Shown piece after piece: positions 37,341 to 47,630 of a stretch of 60,000 nt of DNA. Made by a program: the position numbers and the translations under genes. The stretch is from Owenia fusiformis (lineage: Eukaryota > Annelida > Polychaeta > Sabellida > Oweniidae). The number at the start of each line of letters is the position of its first letter. Position 1 is the first letter of the stretch. The notes beneath the pieces were generated by a model. The model made no database searches. It saw only the letters and a program-made list of their open reading frames with translations, and was not told the origin of the DNA. The DNA is taken from positions 24,851,564 through 24,911,563 of the forward strand of contig CAIIXF020000007.1 in assembly GCA_903813345.2 (NCBI GenBank), written 5' to 3'.

Positions 37341-37752
37341 ACATGGTAGATTGGCTAATTGCTATGTTGCTTGGTTATATGATAACGTCTACCAAACTTA
37401 TCACATTATTTGCGGTATAAGTGAATTATAAGGTCAGCTTCTAAGTATTAATTCAATAATAACTTCTGTATTCCCGATTATATTCTATAAATGTAAATGC
37501 AAAGGTTTTTTCTCCGTGAAAATTCATGTTCATCCTTGCATTTTCTGATCTGATATGGTTGGCATGTAAGCCTTTGCCCAATGTTTATTCTCGCATCAAA
37601 TCCCTGTATCTCCTCGCAGTCTTTTCAGGGCCTTGATACAAGACTGCATAATTTTCGTACATTTGATTTATAGTTTTTTAGGTGCTATATGTTGACTGAA
37701 ATAAATAACATTTGAATTTAATTCCTAATTTTTTAATTTTTGTGTTTTCCAG

Positions 37753-37766
37753 ACTAATGTATTGAG
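37753..37766 (+). other. APC: 5' UTR part of the APC exon with splice acceptor
   Basis: TTTTTGTGTTTTCCAG ends at 37752, a strong acceptor, and is followed by 14 non-coding bases before the ATG. This implies at least one non-coding upstream exon. Confidence 0.65.
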
Positions 37767-38040
37767 ATGGCACAGTCTTCGTACCATAACTTGTTAAAAC
37801 AAGTTGAGTGTCTTAAAACAGAAAACTCGCAACTTAAGCTTGAACTTGAAGACAATTCTTCCAGCCTCACAAAACTTGAAAACGAGGCTTCAAATATGAA
37901 GAATGTATTATCGCATCTGCAGACCATCATGGTCGAAGATTTAGAGAATTACACATTGCAGTATCATGGGACTGAAAATGGTGGAACGTCAAGCGTCACA
38001 AGCAGTATGGAAAATTTGGACCAGAATTCTAACCACAGTG
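37767..38040 (+). CDS. APC: APC-like protein, first coding exon (N-terminal coiled coil)
   Basis: This is an exon of adenomatous polyposis coli, the scaffold of the beta-catenin destruction complex and a microtubule-binding protein. The ATG starts MAQSSYHNLLKQVECLK, and the next ~45 residues (ENSQLKLELEDNSSSLTKLE, then NEASNMKNVLSHLQ) closely follow the N-terminal homodimerisation coiled coil of animal APC (MAAASYDQLLKQVEALK in human, from memory). Residues 60-91 are Ser/Thr/Asn-rich. The exon is preceded by a pyrimidine tract and AG (37751-37752), leaving 14 nt of 5' UTR before the ATG. It ends at GTAAGT (38041), splitting a codon after its first base; the reading frame beyond is intronic. 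The vertebrate first coding exon ends near residue 45, so this one appears to be two exons fused. No further APC exon was recognised downstream, so the gene is incomplete here. Identification is strong; exon limits are inferred from splice consensus. Confidence 0.9.
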
Positions 38041-39069
38041 GTAAGTTAGTTATACATTGTAATTATAAAGTTTGTTTCAATGGTTTAAAGAAGGTTGAGA
38101 AAATGCAAAAATAAATCTGGTTGTTAAAAAGATGTCTCTTCTGTCAGAATGAACTAGAAAAATAAGGGTAATATACTTTTAATAGTGATTGTCACTGATA
38201 GATGTCTCTGCAAGAATGAAAACCTGAGATAAAATATTCTGAACTGGATGTTTCCAGACTAATCCAAACCATCCAATCTTGCTGTATTGATTTTTCTGAC
38301 ATTTTTCCTGCACTTAACCCATGTGGATATTCTCATGGAAAATAGACGAGAAATGAGTTAAATAAAACAGACATGATATTGTCCAAACTCTACAGTATAT
38401 AAAATACATGTATAAGATAGGAATATCATATTGTCATTTATATATAAGAGGGGTGATTTGAGAATTAATAAGACGAGAGTGACTGTTTAGTATATAAGGT
38501 ATATTTTGTAATATACTGGATTGTGTTTTGTGAACTTAAAAATGTTTGGTCAAGATTTGAGTATTCCTTAGGTTTTGTATTCTCGAAGGCAAGATCTCTG
38601 GCTTAATCCTCATTGTAGAAGATCGCATCAAGGTTGTGCGAAATTGAAATTGCATTAAAAAGTCAAAGACTGTCAGTTGCTATAGAAACGCTCTATTGTG
38701 AATCTCTCAGCATAATCTGCTAATGTGTTATGTGTCTCCCTGCACTTTCCCTGTAGGCTTACAGCGTTAAATTAGATTACTTCATCATGATACTGCGAAA
38801 AGTATTGTTTCAGAAACTTGATGATAAATTGATAGGCTAATTGTGATCTATGAACAGTTTTAGTTGCATGCACGCCATCGTTAAGTTCTGTGATGGAATT
38901 GTAAGGTTTGATACAATTATGAAAATGGGAAATACAATTAACTCAGTAAAGCTTGGTTAAGAGGTTACTCTTGAGGGAGAGAATGGGAGTCATTTGTGTC
39001 AATGTAGATAATTATTCTGGTACCAATTGGCACAATCAAAAAAGTATAGTTGTTGCACTTTTTATTATA
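38041..39069 (+). other. APC intron, start; no other feature seen
   Basis: The intron begins GTAAGTTAG. A very weak family A-like remnant (GAAAATAGACGAGAAATGAG) lies near 38337-38400. Otherwise I see only AT-rich unique sequence. Confidence 0.5.
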
Positions 39070-39321
39070 CAGTGAGACCTGTATATCTGAGCACCTCTCT
39101 ATTGGAACATCTACAGGCCCGTAGCCAGAGGGGGAGCTGGGGGAGCGCTCCCCCTCCTAGTAAAAGCTGGCTACGGGCAAGCTGAATGTGATCATTTTTT
39201 TGTTCCCAAATTTTTTGTCACCCAAAGACTAACATATTAGAGAAACTTGGAATGTGAACACCTGCTAATCCGAACACTTTTGGCTAGTTCCAGTGGGGTT
39301 CTAATTAGACAGATCTTACTG
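39070..39321. mobile_element. Family C-like element, copy 4, with nested hairpin
   Basis: CAGTGAGACCTGTATATCTG to AGACAGATCTTACTG, with GAACACCTGCTAATCC and GAACACTTTTGGCTAGTTCC inside. A ~65-bp GC-rich hairpin (39114-39178) interrupts it. Confidence 0.6.
39114..39178. mobile_element. 65-bp CAGGCCC hairpin insertion
   Basis: GCCCGTAGCCAG (39117-39128) is inverted as CTGGCTACGGGC (39167-39178), with a self-complementary GGGAGCGCTCCC core. The first 14 bases match the end of the 44862-45024 element, suggesting an extreme internal-deletion derivative. Confidence 0.6.
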
Positions 39322-40419
39322 AGCACTATGCTATGGTTTTGGATCAATATGGATGCTCTGATGCATGACTTATATACATGTATCATTCAAAGCCAACCAG
39401 AGAATCTACTTTTATATGGATTCTCTAGAGAAAATATTAAAGAGCTAGTTTGCAATAAAAACTAAGAGCATACTATTTGGTAAATCATTTTGAATTGTGT
39501 CATAAAAGTGATGTATTACCTATGCTTCCTGACTACAGAAAAAGCGCAAATATATCCACCATTTAACCTCAATAGGTGCCTGTATTACATGGAAACCTAT
39601 TCTAAATTGTAATGGCAAACACAGAGGAGGGACTTATGAAGGGAAAATGTAAGACTGATGAAGGTCAATTGAATGAATAAAGAATAAGACTAAATAGAGA
39701 ATGGATTACATTATTAGCATTCCGTTTCTTGTCAGTGTTGTATTCCTCAACGTTAATGGATTGGACAGAATGCCTGAGAAATATATATCTACTTGTACTA
39801 TGAAATAATGTCTGTACTATATTTCAGATCAATGAATATTTCATATTTTTGACTCAGTGAAGATATTGTCAAAAACTTATTGCCATTTGGCGTAGGCAAT
39901 AATTCACTTACTTGTATGCTTCATTTGCGAGAACAAGTTCTGCTTGATAGGTGATTTTCAAAATGACTGCTGGTTTCAAGATGGCTACTAGTTTAGTATC
40001 AATTTTGCTGTATTTTAGGAACAATATAAAATTGTTATATTAATATAGATATCCTGTTATATAATATATTCATAGTAATAGATATTAAAAAAAATATCTT
40101 CTCTTCAACACACCACCAGTGGGATATAGCGAGTGGCCATTTTGAAATGGTAGTCATTTTTATGTGTGTTATGTTTTTGCTTAACTGGAAAAGTGGTCAA
40201 GCAATTTTGTTAAAATTTTATATGTGAGTACTTCGAAGCATATTACACCATCTAGTGACAATTTGGCGGCCATTTTTAGTCTTGGCTGCTCAATGTGATT
40301 TGCTATGCCTCAGCGTTGATGTAATCTGCTTAGTCTCATTTAGGCCCTGTATACTCTCGTATCTTTCTTTCTCCTGAGTAAAGAAAGGAGAGGGGGTACA
40401 GGGTTTTGATACAAGGCTT
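39322..40419. other. APC intron; possible unclassified repeat
   Basis: AAGATGGCTACTAG, GTGGCCATTTTGAAATGG and TTGGCGGCCATTTTTAG (39980-40275) echo the motif in the large element's arms, but no element boundaries are visible. Confidence 0.35.
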
Positions 40420-40510
40420 CCTGATTTTCTCACAATTCAGAGTGCTTACTTCATCTCTATTTGCATTATTCTTTGCTTATTTCATTTTTCTACCTGGATT
40501 TATACTTCCA
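40420..40510 (-). repeat. Family A repeat fragment
   Basis: CCTGATTTTCTCACAATTCA, GAGTGCTTACTTCATCTC and TTCTTTGCTTATTTCATTTT. Confidence 0.5.
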
Positions 40511-40949
40511 AACATATCAAACCATCATCAACACATTGATATGATGCAGATAGGTGTAATCAGGAGATAACACACTCAAGTTATACTTTCATCTTCTCTA
40601 GTGCTACTCACCTGTGTGAATTTATCAGCATGCCGGGTTTTCATTTAGCAGGCAGCGGGTGATTTTTGCAGGTTGTTCTTAGCAAAATTGGCTGTTGTTT
40701 TGATTAATTTGCTAGTGTTTCTTTGTTGAAATTATCATTTCCAATAATTTTGCTTGTTGTTCTCATTTATTTTGCTTATTGTTGTCTTATGAAACTCCTG
40801 AGCATACACTAGATATGGCTAGGGTTACCCGAAGCAATTTTATCTCTAAATGTCTCTCTCTTATCGCAAATTATTGAATAAGTGTATAACAATTGGCAAT
40901 GTGCACAAATGATAGAAATCAGACATAGAGATGCAGACATAAGGACTAT

Positions 40950-41292
40950 TACCCTTTGCATTCATTCGACTTTGCTTCTCAAAAGTGAGCTTCTTCTTCA
41001 CTCTTTCAGTTTTCAATAAATCTCTGAACTCACCGCACTAATCAGAGTTCATCGTCGAAATAAGGACGACTTTCTACATGGTCACTTTCTCGCATAATTA
41101 TTATGCAACCATTTAGCACGCGTTCCTTCCAGCTCGCTGATTGGGTGAGAATAGGTCAGTGCGGTAGGTGTGAAATTATTTATGACCCCAGTCATCACAT
41201 TCATCGGTCCTGGTGGCGGGGCTGCTAAACTGTAATATAGTCGAGTCTATACTAGGCAGAGGGTAGTTTATAACTAGACTGCGTGCAGGGTA
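40950..41292 (+). mobile_element. 9-bp-duplication MITE, copy 2
   Basis: Same family as 33190-33567: TACCCTTTGCATTCATTCGA to GCGTGCAGGGTA. It is flanked by AAGGACTAT (40941-40949) and AATGACTAT (41293-41301), 8 of 9 identical. Confidence 0.85.
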
Positions 41293-43649
41293 AATGACTA
41301 TAAAAATGATGAACAAGTAAGCTGGCTAAACAATTTGAGATGCAAAAATCATATCATTTAGAGGAGTCTTCTAAATCATTTTTAACTCTTGAAAGTATGG
41401 GATATACCAGTTGCGTATAGTAAGTTTTAGATACAGGGTTTATTCCATGGAAAATACTACATAATACAGCCTAGAAATACAATAAAACCACATGAAAAGC
41501 TTGGAGAACCCATTGTGGTATTGTTTTTGCATGTATTTCTGTATATATTTCTGAGTCTAGCTTTGAGCAAAGTTGCTTTATTCTGAAATTCCTTATATTT
41601 AGTACTAAATTGGTGAGGATAGCCTGACCTGCTACATGTTCAAGGCTAGGAGTTGCATTAGAAATGCAGATGTTACTTTGTCTTATCTAGTACCCCACAT
41701 TAGGTTCAAGTTTCTATCTGTTTCCATTGAGTTCCCTTACTATAGCTATGGAAAGTCATATTTTGATTTAAAAACATAAGAAAAACATCTTACATGATTA
41801 AAAATAGATTCTGTCTAGCATATGTGCATTTTCTAACATTTTAAGTTTTTATTATGTTTTAATAGATGGAAAACATTATTTGAAAAGATTGAAATATTTT
41901 GAAAAGGGTGAGAAATTGAACCAATAAAAGCTGTGACTTAATTTAGGAAATGTACATACTGAGTTCTCATTGGTATTCTTCAGAAAGACAGGTATGAAAT
42001 TCTTTAACAGGAGTCAAATTCTTAGACAGGAGTCAAGATGCCAAATGAACAGTTTGGAATTTGAGGACGCCTTCCAAAAATGAACGTTTGTACCACATTG
42101 AATACAACTTATATGTTGAGGTTTTGACATTTGATTTTTGAGGTTTAAATTGTGATCAAACACATTTAGGGCCACTGGGCCATCTGCTTCACAACTGTGT
42201 CACACAATCAATATATAACATCAAAGGGTTCAGTTTAATTTTAGGACTTGTCAAATAACGAGGATATAAATAAACAGCTGAATTTGGATATATTTATAAT
42301 TATGGATTTATGGTTGCGATCATTGGACTTGTATTTGTTATCATGCACATTTATTTATTATCATGCACATATATTTGTTATCATACATGGACATGATGGG
42401 AGTAAGCTTGCTAGAATATAGAGTTAACCCTGTTAACGCATAGATATTGATTATAACATGAAATAAAATCGCACGGTGGACATCTTTTTCCTCGCAAAAT
42501 AGCATAATAAGGAGGTAAATTTAGATTGAAAAATGTACACACATATAAAATAGGAACTCTTAAGCGTAGATGAATGTTAGAATATCATCCAGTTCATTAA
42601 AAGTTTTGAGAGAAATTGAGTGAAAATACCAAGAGGAGATTCACATTTTTTGTATGGGTTGCGCTATATACCCCATAGTATGATGTATACATCTAAGGAA
42701 TTTCTGCACGATATTGGGACTTGCTGTTTTGTATTCTAGAGGTATCGGACATTTCACGCAGGATATAAAATTTTATGCAGGATTAGGATCAATTACTGTC
42801 GTAGTAATGAGATTAATGTGTACATTTGGAAAATTCGGGAATATTTAGAGGAATTGTGTCAAATAATGTTGATTGGAATCCGATTATTGGTGAGTTGAAC
42901 TCGTTGTTTTGTATTTTGTTACGTAGAAGAATACATGGAGCGATGTTTTCTTGTATTGAATGACAGTTTGAAATCTGTACAAAAAACATCAAAGTGATTG
43001 AAAAGTCTATTATAACTGTATATAGCAGTAGAATAGTGAAATTTTAAGAATTTTTCCATTATATAGTTAAGTCAATATGAATTTGTAGAGTTAATTCTAT
43101 ATCAAGTTAAATTCTTTCATATTGTGGTTTAGGTATGTTATTTTAAAATTCTCAATTATATTGTATATCTTGTATATGCAAATTCGCATGTGTTGGTATC
43201 TTGCTTTAATATCTAAAGGCTTTGTTAACTTTTTCAAAGGGCAGATGTTTTTTGTCTTATAGCTTCTTATATTAAGGAAATCAGATGGTGAAACAATCAC
43301 AAACAGATCCTGGAGTTGAAGTAGGCCCTTCACAAAATTTTATGAGCTCCAAAATCTGTCATAAAATTCAACTGCATATGTTTGCTTGTGAATTCTTTCT
43401 AATGGTTAAAAATATCATTCCTGACAGTATTTCAATCATGAATTTTTCAATTGTGCTCAAAAGCGAAATATTTTATCGTTCGATCTGAATGATTTTTTTT
43501 CTAAGGACATATATATTTTGACCTTTTATTACTGTTATTATCTGATCTATTTTGTTGATAACGTCTCTCTGATATTGTCATGGATACCAGTCATTATCAA
43601 ATGAGTAAGCTTGATATGTTGTTCATTTCCCTTTAAAAATGTCAAGGTA
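41293..43649. other. APC intron; no gene recognised
   Basis: AT-rich; only the ~22-bp repeat at 42329. Confidence 0.35.
42329..42390 (+). repeat. ~22-bp tandem repeat, ~3 copies
   Basis: TATTTGTTATCATGCACATT is repeated with small changes. Confidence 0.6.
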
Positions 43650-43770
43650 ACCATTTTGAAGTTCAGCATATTTGAAAAGAGTTGGAATTAGCAAGGAATG
43701 ATATTAACAGGCTAACAATGGCTCCATATAATCAGTATTCTAAATGTAGAAATAGCAGATGATTAGCCAA
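43650..43770 (+). repeat. Family A repeat, diverged
   Basis: AAAGAGTTGGAATTAGCAAG, GAATGATATTAACAGGCTA and CAGTATTCTAAATGTAGAAA. Confidence 0.55.
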
Positions 43771-43971
43771 AGTGTTAGAGCCTAGTATATTTGGGTGTAG
43801 TTGAAGCTCACTTTTAAGCAACAAAATTTAACTATTGGAAAGGGGAGAGCTGATGATCAGATGGTCGTGTATGAAACCCATATGTTGAAAACTCCCCCAT
43901 CCCATATACATATACTCCATATGTTAAATGTACTAATCAAATAATATACATGTGCAGTAGAACACATGTAT

Positions 43972-44133
43972 AAAGAAAGACAGAAATATAAAAAAAGATA
44001 TAAAAATAAAGAAAGACAGAAATATAAAGAAAGATATAAATATAAAGAAAGACAGAAATATAAAAAAAGATATAAAAATAAAGAAAGACAGAAATATAAA
44101 GAAAGATATAAATATTAAGAAAGACAGAAATAT
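43972..44133 (+). repeat. 36-bp minisatellite with 72-bp higher order
   Basis: Units begin AAAGAAAGACAGAAATATAA at 43972, 44008, 44044 and 44080, with a partial at 44116. Units 1 and 3 are identical, and units 2 and 4 are identical, but the two types differ, so the real period is 72 bp. A 115-codon Ile/Phe/Tyr-rich ORF on the other strand is a by-product. Confidence 0.9.
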
Positions 44134-44849
44134 CTAAAATTAGGTTGGGTTCTTCCATGTTTATTTTAGACATTAGTAAAAGTAGATAAACACCATGGAT
44201 AAGTTGTAAACGGATCTGATTCAAATAGACCCTGAGGATAAATTGGATATATATATACTTTCTAATAGTTTGATTTCTCTTCATTAAAAAGAGAGATGCA
44301 TCATAGTTAGCATTTAGAAGTCATATGCCTCAGGATAGGGGATAGGGTGAAACATTATCATGAAGGAGATGGGTGACTCGATCCTCAATGGACCATATAG
44401 ACCCGAGGATAGAAGATATAGGATATAGGATATGGAGACTCGCGAACTGAGTATTAGATCAGTAGCTTCTCAGTGGAGCATTAGATCATAAAAACAAAAA
44501 CAGGGACATAATAATTAAATAATAGATATGAATCATTTTGGAGTTATTTTGAATTTTAAATGCTATTATTGGTGGTAAGTTATCAATTTGTTAACCTAAG
44601 ATTTTGTGTTTTAATGAAACATAATGATATTGAATAATGGATGATGAGATTTAATAGTGAAATATGGTGATGTGAAATATAAAACTGAAAAATGGTGATG
44701 TGCTGGGGTATTGAGTAATAAATAATTGAGAAGATAATGAATTAACTAGATGAAAGGTCTCATCACAGACTAGAAGAGTCTCCAATGTATCTCCACAAGT
44801 ACGATGTGATGAGTTAAAAGGGCAAATAGTATATGGTCGTAGTGAGGGA
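44134..44849. other. APC intron; no gene recognised
   Basis: Purine-rich on the plus strand, with GATATAGGATATAGG micro-repeats at 44408-44436. Confidence 0.35.
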
Positions 44850-44861
44850 CTACATATATAC

Positions 44862-45024
44862 CAGGCCCGTAGCCAGGATTTGCCAAGGGGGTTCAGTTTT
44901 CAGAAATTTCCAGGGGGTTCACATTTGACAATTTTGGCCCAAACATGGCTAAAATCACTTGAGAAATGCTCAAAATGGTGAAAAACTGCATGATTTTAAA
45001 AGAATTTTGGGCCAGGGGGGCCTG
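44862..45024 (+). mobile_element. 163-bp CAGGCCC-ended element
   Basis: CAGGCCCGTAGCCAGGATTT at the left and GGGGGGCCTG at the right, with TATAC on both sides (44857-44861, 45025-45029). Interior motif: GGGGGTTCACATTTGACAA. Removing it plus one TATAC restores the left boundary of the neighbouring MITE. Confidence 0.75.
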
Positions 45025-45026
45025 TA

Positions 45027-45363
45027 TACCCTTTTCATTTTCAACTTTGCTTCTTCAAAGAGAGCTTCGTCTTAATTTTCAGTTTACAATAAATCTCTGA
45101 ACTCACCGAGCCAATCATAGTTCGTTGTCGAAATATGGATGACTTTCTACATATGGTCATTTCCTCTGACTTCATTACATAGTAAATGAGCACGCATTTA
45201 GCATGTGTTCCTTCCAGCTCGCTGATTAGTTGAGAAAAGATCAGTGTGGTAGGTTTGAAATGATTAATGTCACGGACATAGGTGGTAAGGGCAGGGCTAC
45301 TAAACTGTAATATAGTCTATACTAAGTAGAGGGTAGTTTGTACTAGACTTTGTGTGCATAGTA
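45027..45363 (+). mobile_element. 9-bp-duplication MITE, copy 3
   Basis: Most diverged copy (TACCCTTTTCATTTTCAACT to TTTGTGTGCATAGTA). Its right duplication CTACATATA (45364-45372) matches 44850-44858, which lies on the far side of the CAGGCCC element inserted exactly at the left junction. Confidence 0.85.
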
Positions 45364-45540
45364 CTACATATAATGTGCTACACTTATTTTATATTTTCAA
45401 TTTGTGGTTATTATTATTATTATTACATTTATTTCGCCTCCATTTTTGGAGATAATAATAATTAATTATTACAATACATATAAAAGACACATACAATAAT
45501 AAAAACAATTAAAATGTTTATTTACAACCAATCCCTGATG

Positions 45541-45577
45541 TTGACGGACGTCAGGCTACCGCGTTGACGCCGTCAAG
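45541..45577 (-). repeat. LINE 3' UTR hairpin, copy 2
   Basis: On the minus strand TTGACGGCGTC pairs with GACGTCCGTCAA (one bulged T), giving an 11-bp stem around the loop AACGCGGTAGCCT. Confidence 0.6.
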
Positions 45578-45633
45578 TTACTACTATCTGTTACATACAA
45601 TAAGAAAAACAAGTTCTCCACCTAATATTAGCT

Positions 45634-45671
45634 GTTGACGGACGCCAGGCTACCGCGTTGACGCCGTCAGT
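45634..45671 (-). repeat. LINE 3' UTR hairpin, copy 1
   Basis: Same hairpin 93 bp away with an identical loop. The one stem change (A to G in the 3' side, GGCGTCCGTCA) turns a U-A pair into a U-G pair, so pairing is kept. Confidence 0.6.
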
Positions 45672-45916
45672 TAACCTACACTTTACCTATTACCCTTTAG
45701 CTACAATATGATATTGTCCACCTATCATTTATCAAACCAAATCTCATTGTAAATATAAATACATACATAGGTGTATTACAGGCTCATCTTGGTAAAACTA
45801 TATACATAGACTCATATCGGTAAAATATCTTTGCTTAAACCTATTTACTAATTAGGTAAATCGTTACATCAAATCCTCGGCAACCGATCACTACTCCCAC
45901 CATTCTTATGTGGATT

Positions 45917-46153
45917 TCAGTTTTTCTCCGTTCTTTTAATATACATGTCACGTACATTACTGGACATTGCCTTGAGTTCATCATGACTGACACGCTCATC
46001 GCCTCCGTAGACCAATTTCAGTTTGTTAGAAGTCGTCACGTGCTCATCAGTCAAATATCTGTTTATCACTATTTGTATTTGGGTCCTGTTTTCATTGTTA
46101 TTTGGGCAAAACAACGTAAAGTGCTCTATTGCCTATTGTGGGATGTTACGCCC
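45917..46153 (-). pseudogene. LINE ORF2 C-terminal remnant
   Basis: The frame reads GRNIPQ, stop (46133-46135), then AIEHFTLFCPNNNENRTQIQ, ending RDMYIKRTEKN and a stop at 45917. The EHF-x3-CP pattern followed by an Arg-rich helix is the last half of the CCHC module of LINE proteins ('ETTEHFLLHCP'). The usual first CxC is not visible, and the in-frame TAG shows decay. Confidence 0.6.
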
Positions 46154-47084
46154 TTTTGAATACTAACCGTAGTGTAAGAGCCTAGTACATTATACTATTA
46201 GGAAGGGTATCAAGGGTAACAATAACATATTGGCCATTACAGTGTATAATATACAAAACTAAACTAATCATATATAAGATTGATAAATCAAGGACTCTTC
46301 AGAGAATATTAGAATAAAACATTAAGTGAAACATTTACTTGACTCTTTAAAGTACCTCTCGCTATTTATGGATTATGAATGAATATAGATTATTTTATAA
46401 TGCCTGGTTATATGGGAAAACAATTCCATACATGTACATTTTTGTTCTTGAAAATACCATGGGCATTCTATTGAAAGCCCATGAAAATACTCAAGCCTGA
46501 GTCTCTATCATATTGAATATGCATACTGACATACTGATGTTCTCTTAAGATCTTGATTTCCCCATTTTCAATGTAAACTATGGGTAAGATCTCCATTAAG
46601 TTTACATTCTGTGTGGCAGATCCTCTTGATGTATATTTTATTTAGTACTAAATATTTAATTGGAATAGATTTTTCGTTGGGGATTATTCCTTTTCTTTAA
46701 ATCCGATAATCTTATTGGAAAATTGCCTTGTTTTGGTTCATTTGTTATCGTTCCTTTATTAATGGTATCGTGTCACGTTGTACTTTATCACATGTAATGT
46801 TGTGGAAATGTCGATATTTATGCCATATACGTGAATTATTCACGAGGGTTCATGTATAAATGAACGTAGTAAATAGACTATATTTACTATATCCAATTTT
46901 GTGCTTTTCACATTTGTATCAATGTGAACTTCTGTAGAAACTTTGGTCCTGAAATTATTACCTCATTTATCTGTATATTAAACGCCATCAGTTGTAATCT
47001 ATGGTTGAACGGACAAAATTAAACAATGAATCAAAAGATTTCGTAATCGTGTTTAGGTTAGAAGTGGTTCTTTTTGTGTCACCA
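46154..47084. other. APC intron; no feature recognised
   Basis: AT-rich sequence upstream of the LINE fragment's truncation point. Confidence 0.35.
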
Positions 47085-47225
47085 CCAGGAAGTTGTAACA
47101 TATTATTATAGTCTCCTACTTTTTTGTGGACAGTGTCCGGCATTTGGTGGTAGGGGTTTGGCAGTTGGTGTATGGCATCTATAACAAATGGTAGGTGGTG
47201 ACATTTTGCATGTTAACCTTGGTTG
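47085..47225 (+). repeat. Family B repeat
   Basis: TAACATATTATTATAGTCTC, GGCATTTGGTGGTAGGGGTT, GGCATCTATAACAAATGGTA and GTGACATTTTGCATGTTAAC. Confidence 0.65.
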
Positions 47226-47434
47226 GATTTGAAGTCAGGTTATTCTATGGCAGTCATGTCTATTTTCCTTGAGATATTTTTTTGATTTTTAAATTAATAC
47301 TTTACCTGAGTCATGCTAATACCTGAAGATTAGATCAATTGAATTTAATAATCTATAAAAAATCTTAATGAAAAATCCATATTTGTGGCGATCTGAACCA
47401 TTGAGTATGTTCTAATGAGTTTCACTGTCTCTAC

Positions 47435-47630
47435 CTGAGCATGCATTTCTCTTAGAATCAATTTCAAAAATGATTCAATATTTCATAATTTCTCTAAAAA
47501 TGTGGGTTAAGTTATTAATTTTCTTTGATATCTATACTGTTTATAGTATCAGTATAATGTTTGTATTTTGTATGGTATATTATTTTTTGTTTATCAATTA
47601 GAGTTTTATGTTTTAAAACATGCCTGGCAT
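47435..47630 (-). repeat. Family A repeat, very diverged
   Basis: CTGAGCATGCATTTCTCTTA, AATTTCTCTAAAAATGTG and TTAGAGTTTTATGTTTTAAA suggest a decayed copy; the last one toward the window end. Confidence 0.35.

Larger units (their letters stand above)
45408..46153 (-). mobile_element. 5'-truncated LINE: ORF2 end, 3' UTR and (AAT)n tail
   Basis: Read on the minus strand, an ORF remnant is followed by ~500 nt of non-coding sequence, then TCCAAAAATGGAGGCGAAAT, AATAAA and a short (AAT)n tail ending at ~45408. This is the typical 3' end of a non-LTR retrotransposon. The non-coding part holds two copies of a ~36-nt hairpin. The tail lies ~35 bp from the 9-bp-duplication MITE that ends at 45363. Confidence 0.7.

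Noticed and set aside
43937-44284. 115-codon hydrophobic ORF that looks like a membrane protein
   Set aside because: Its Ile/Phe/Tyr repeats are translations of the 36-bp minisatellite.
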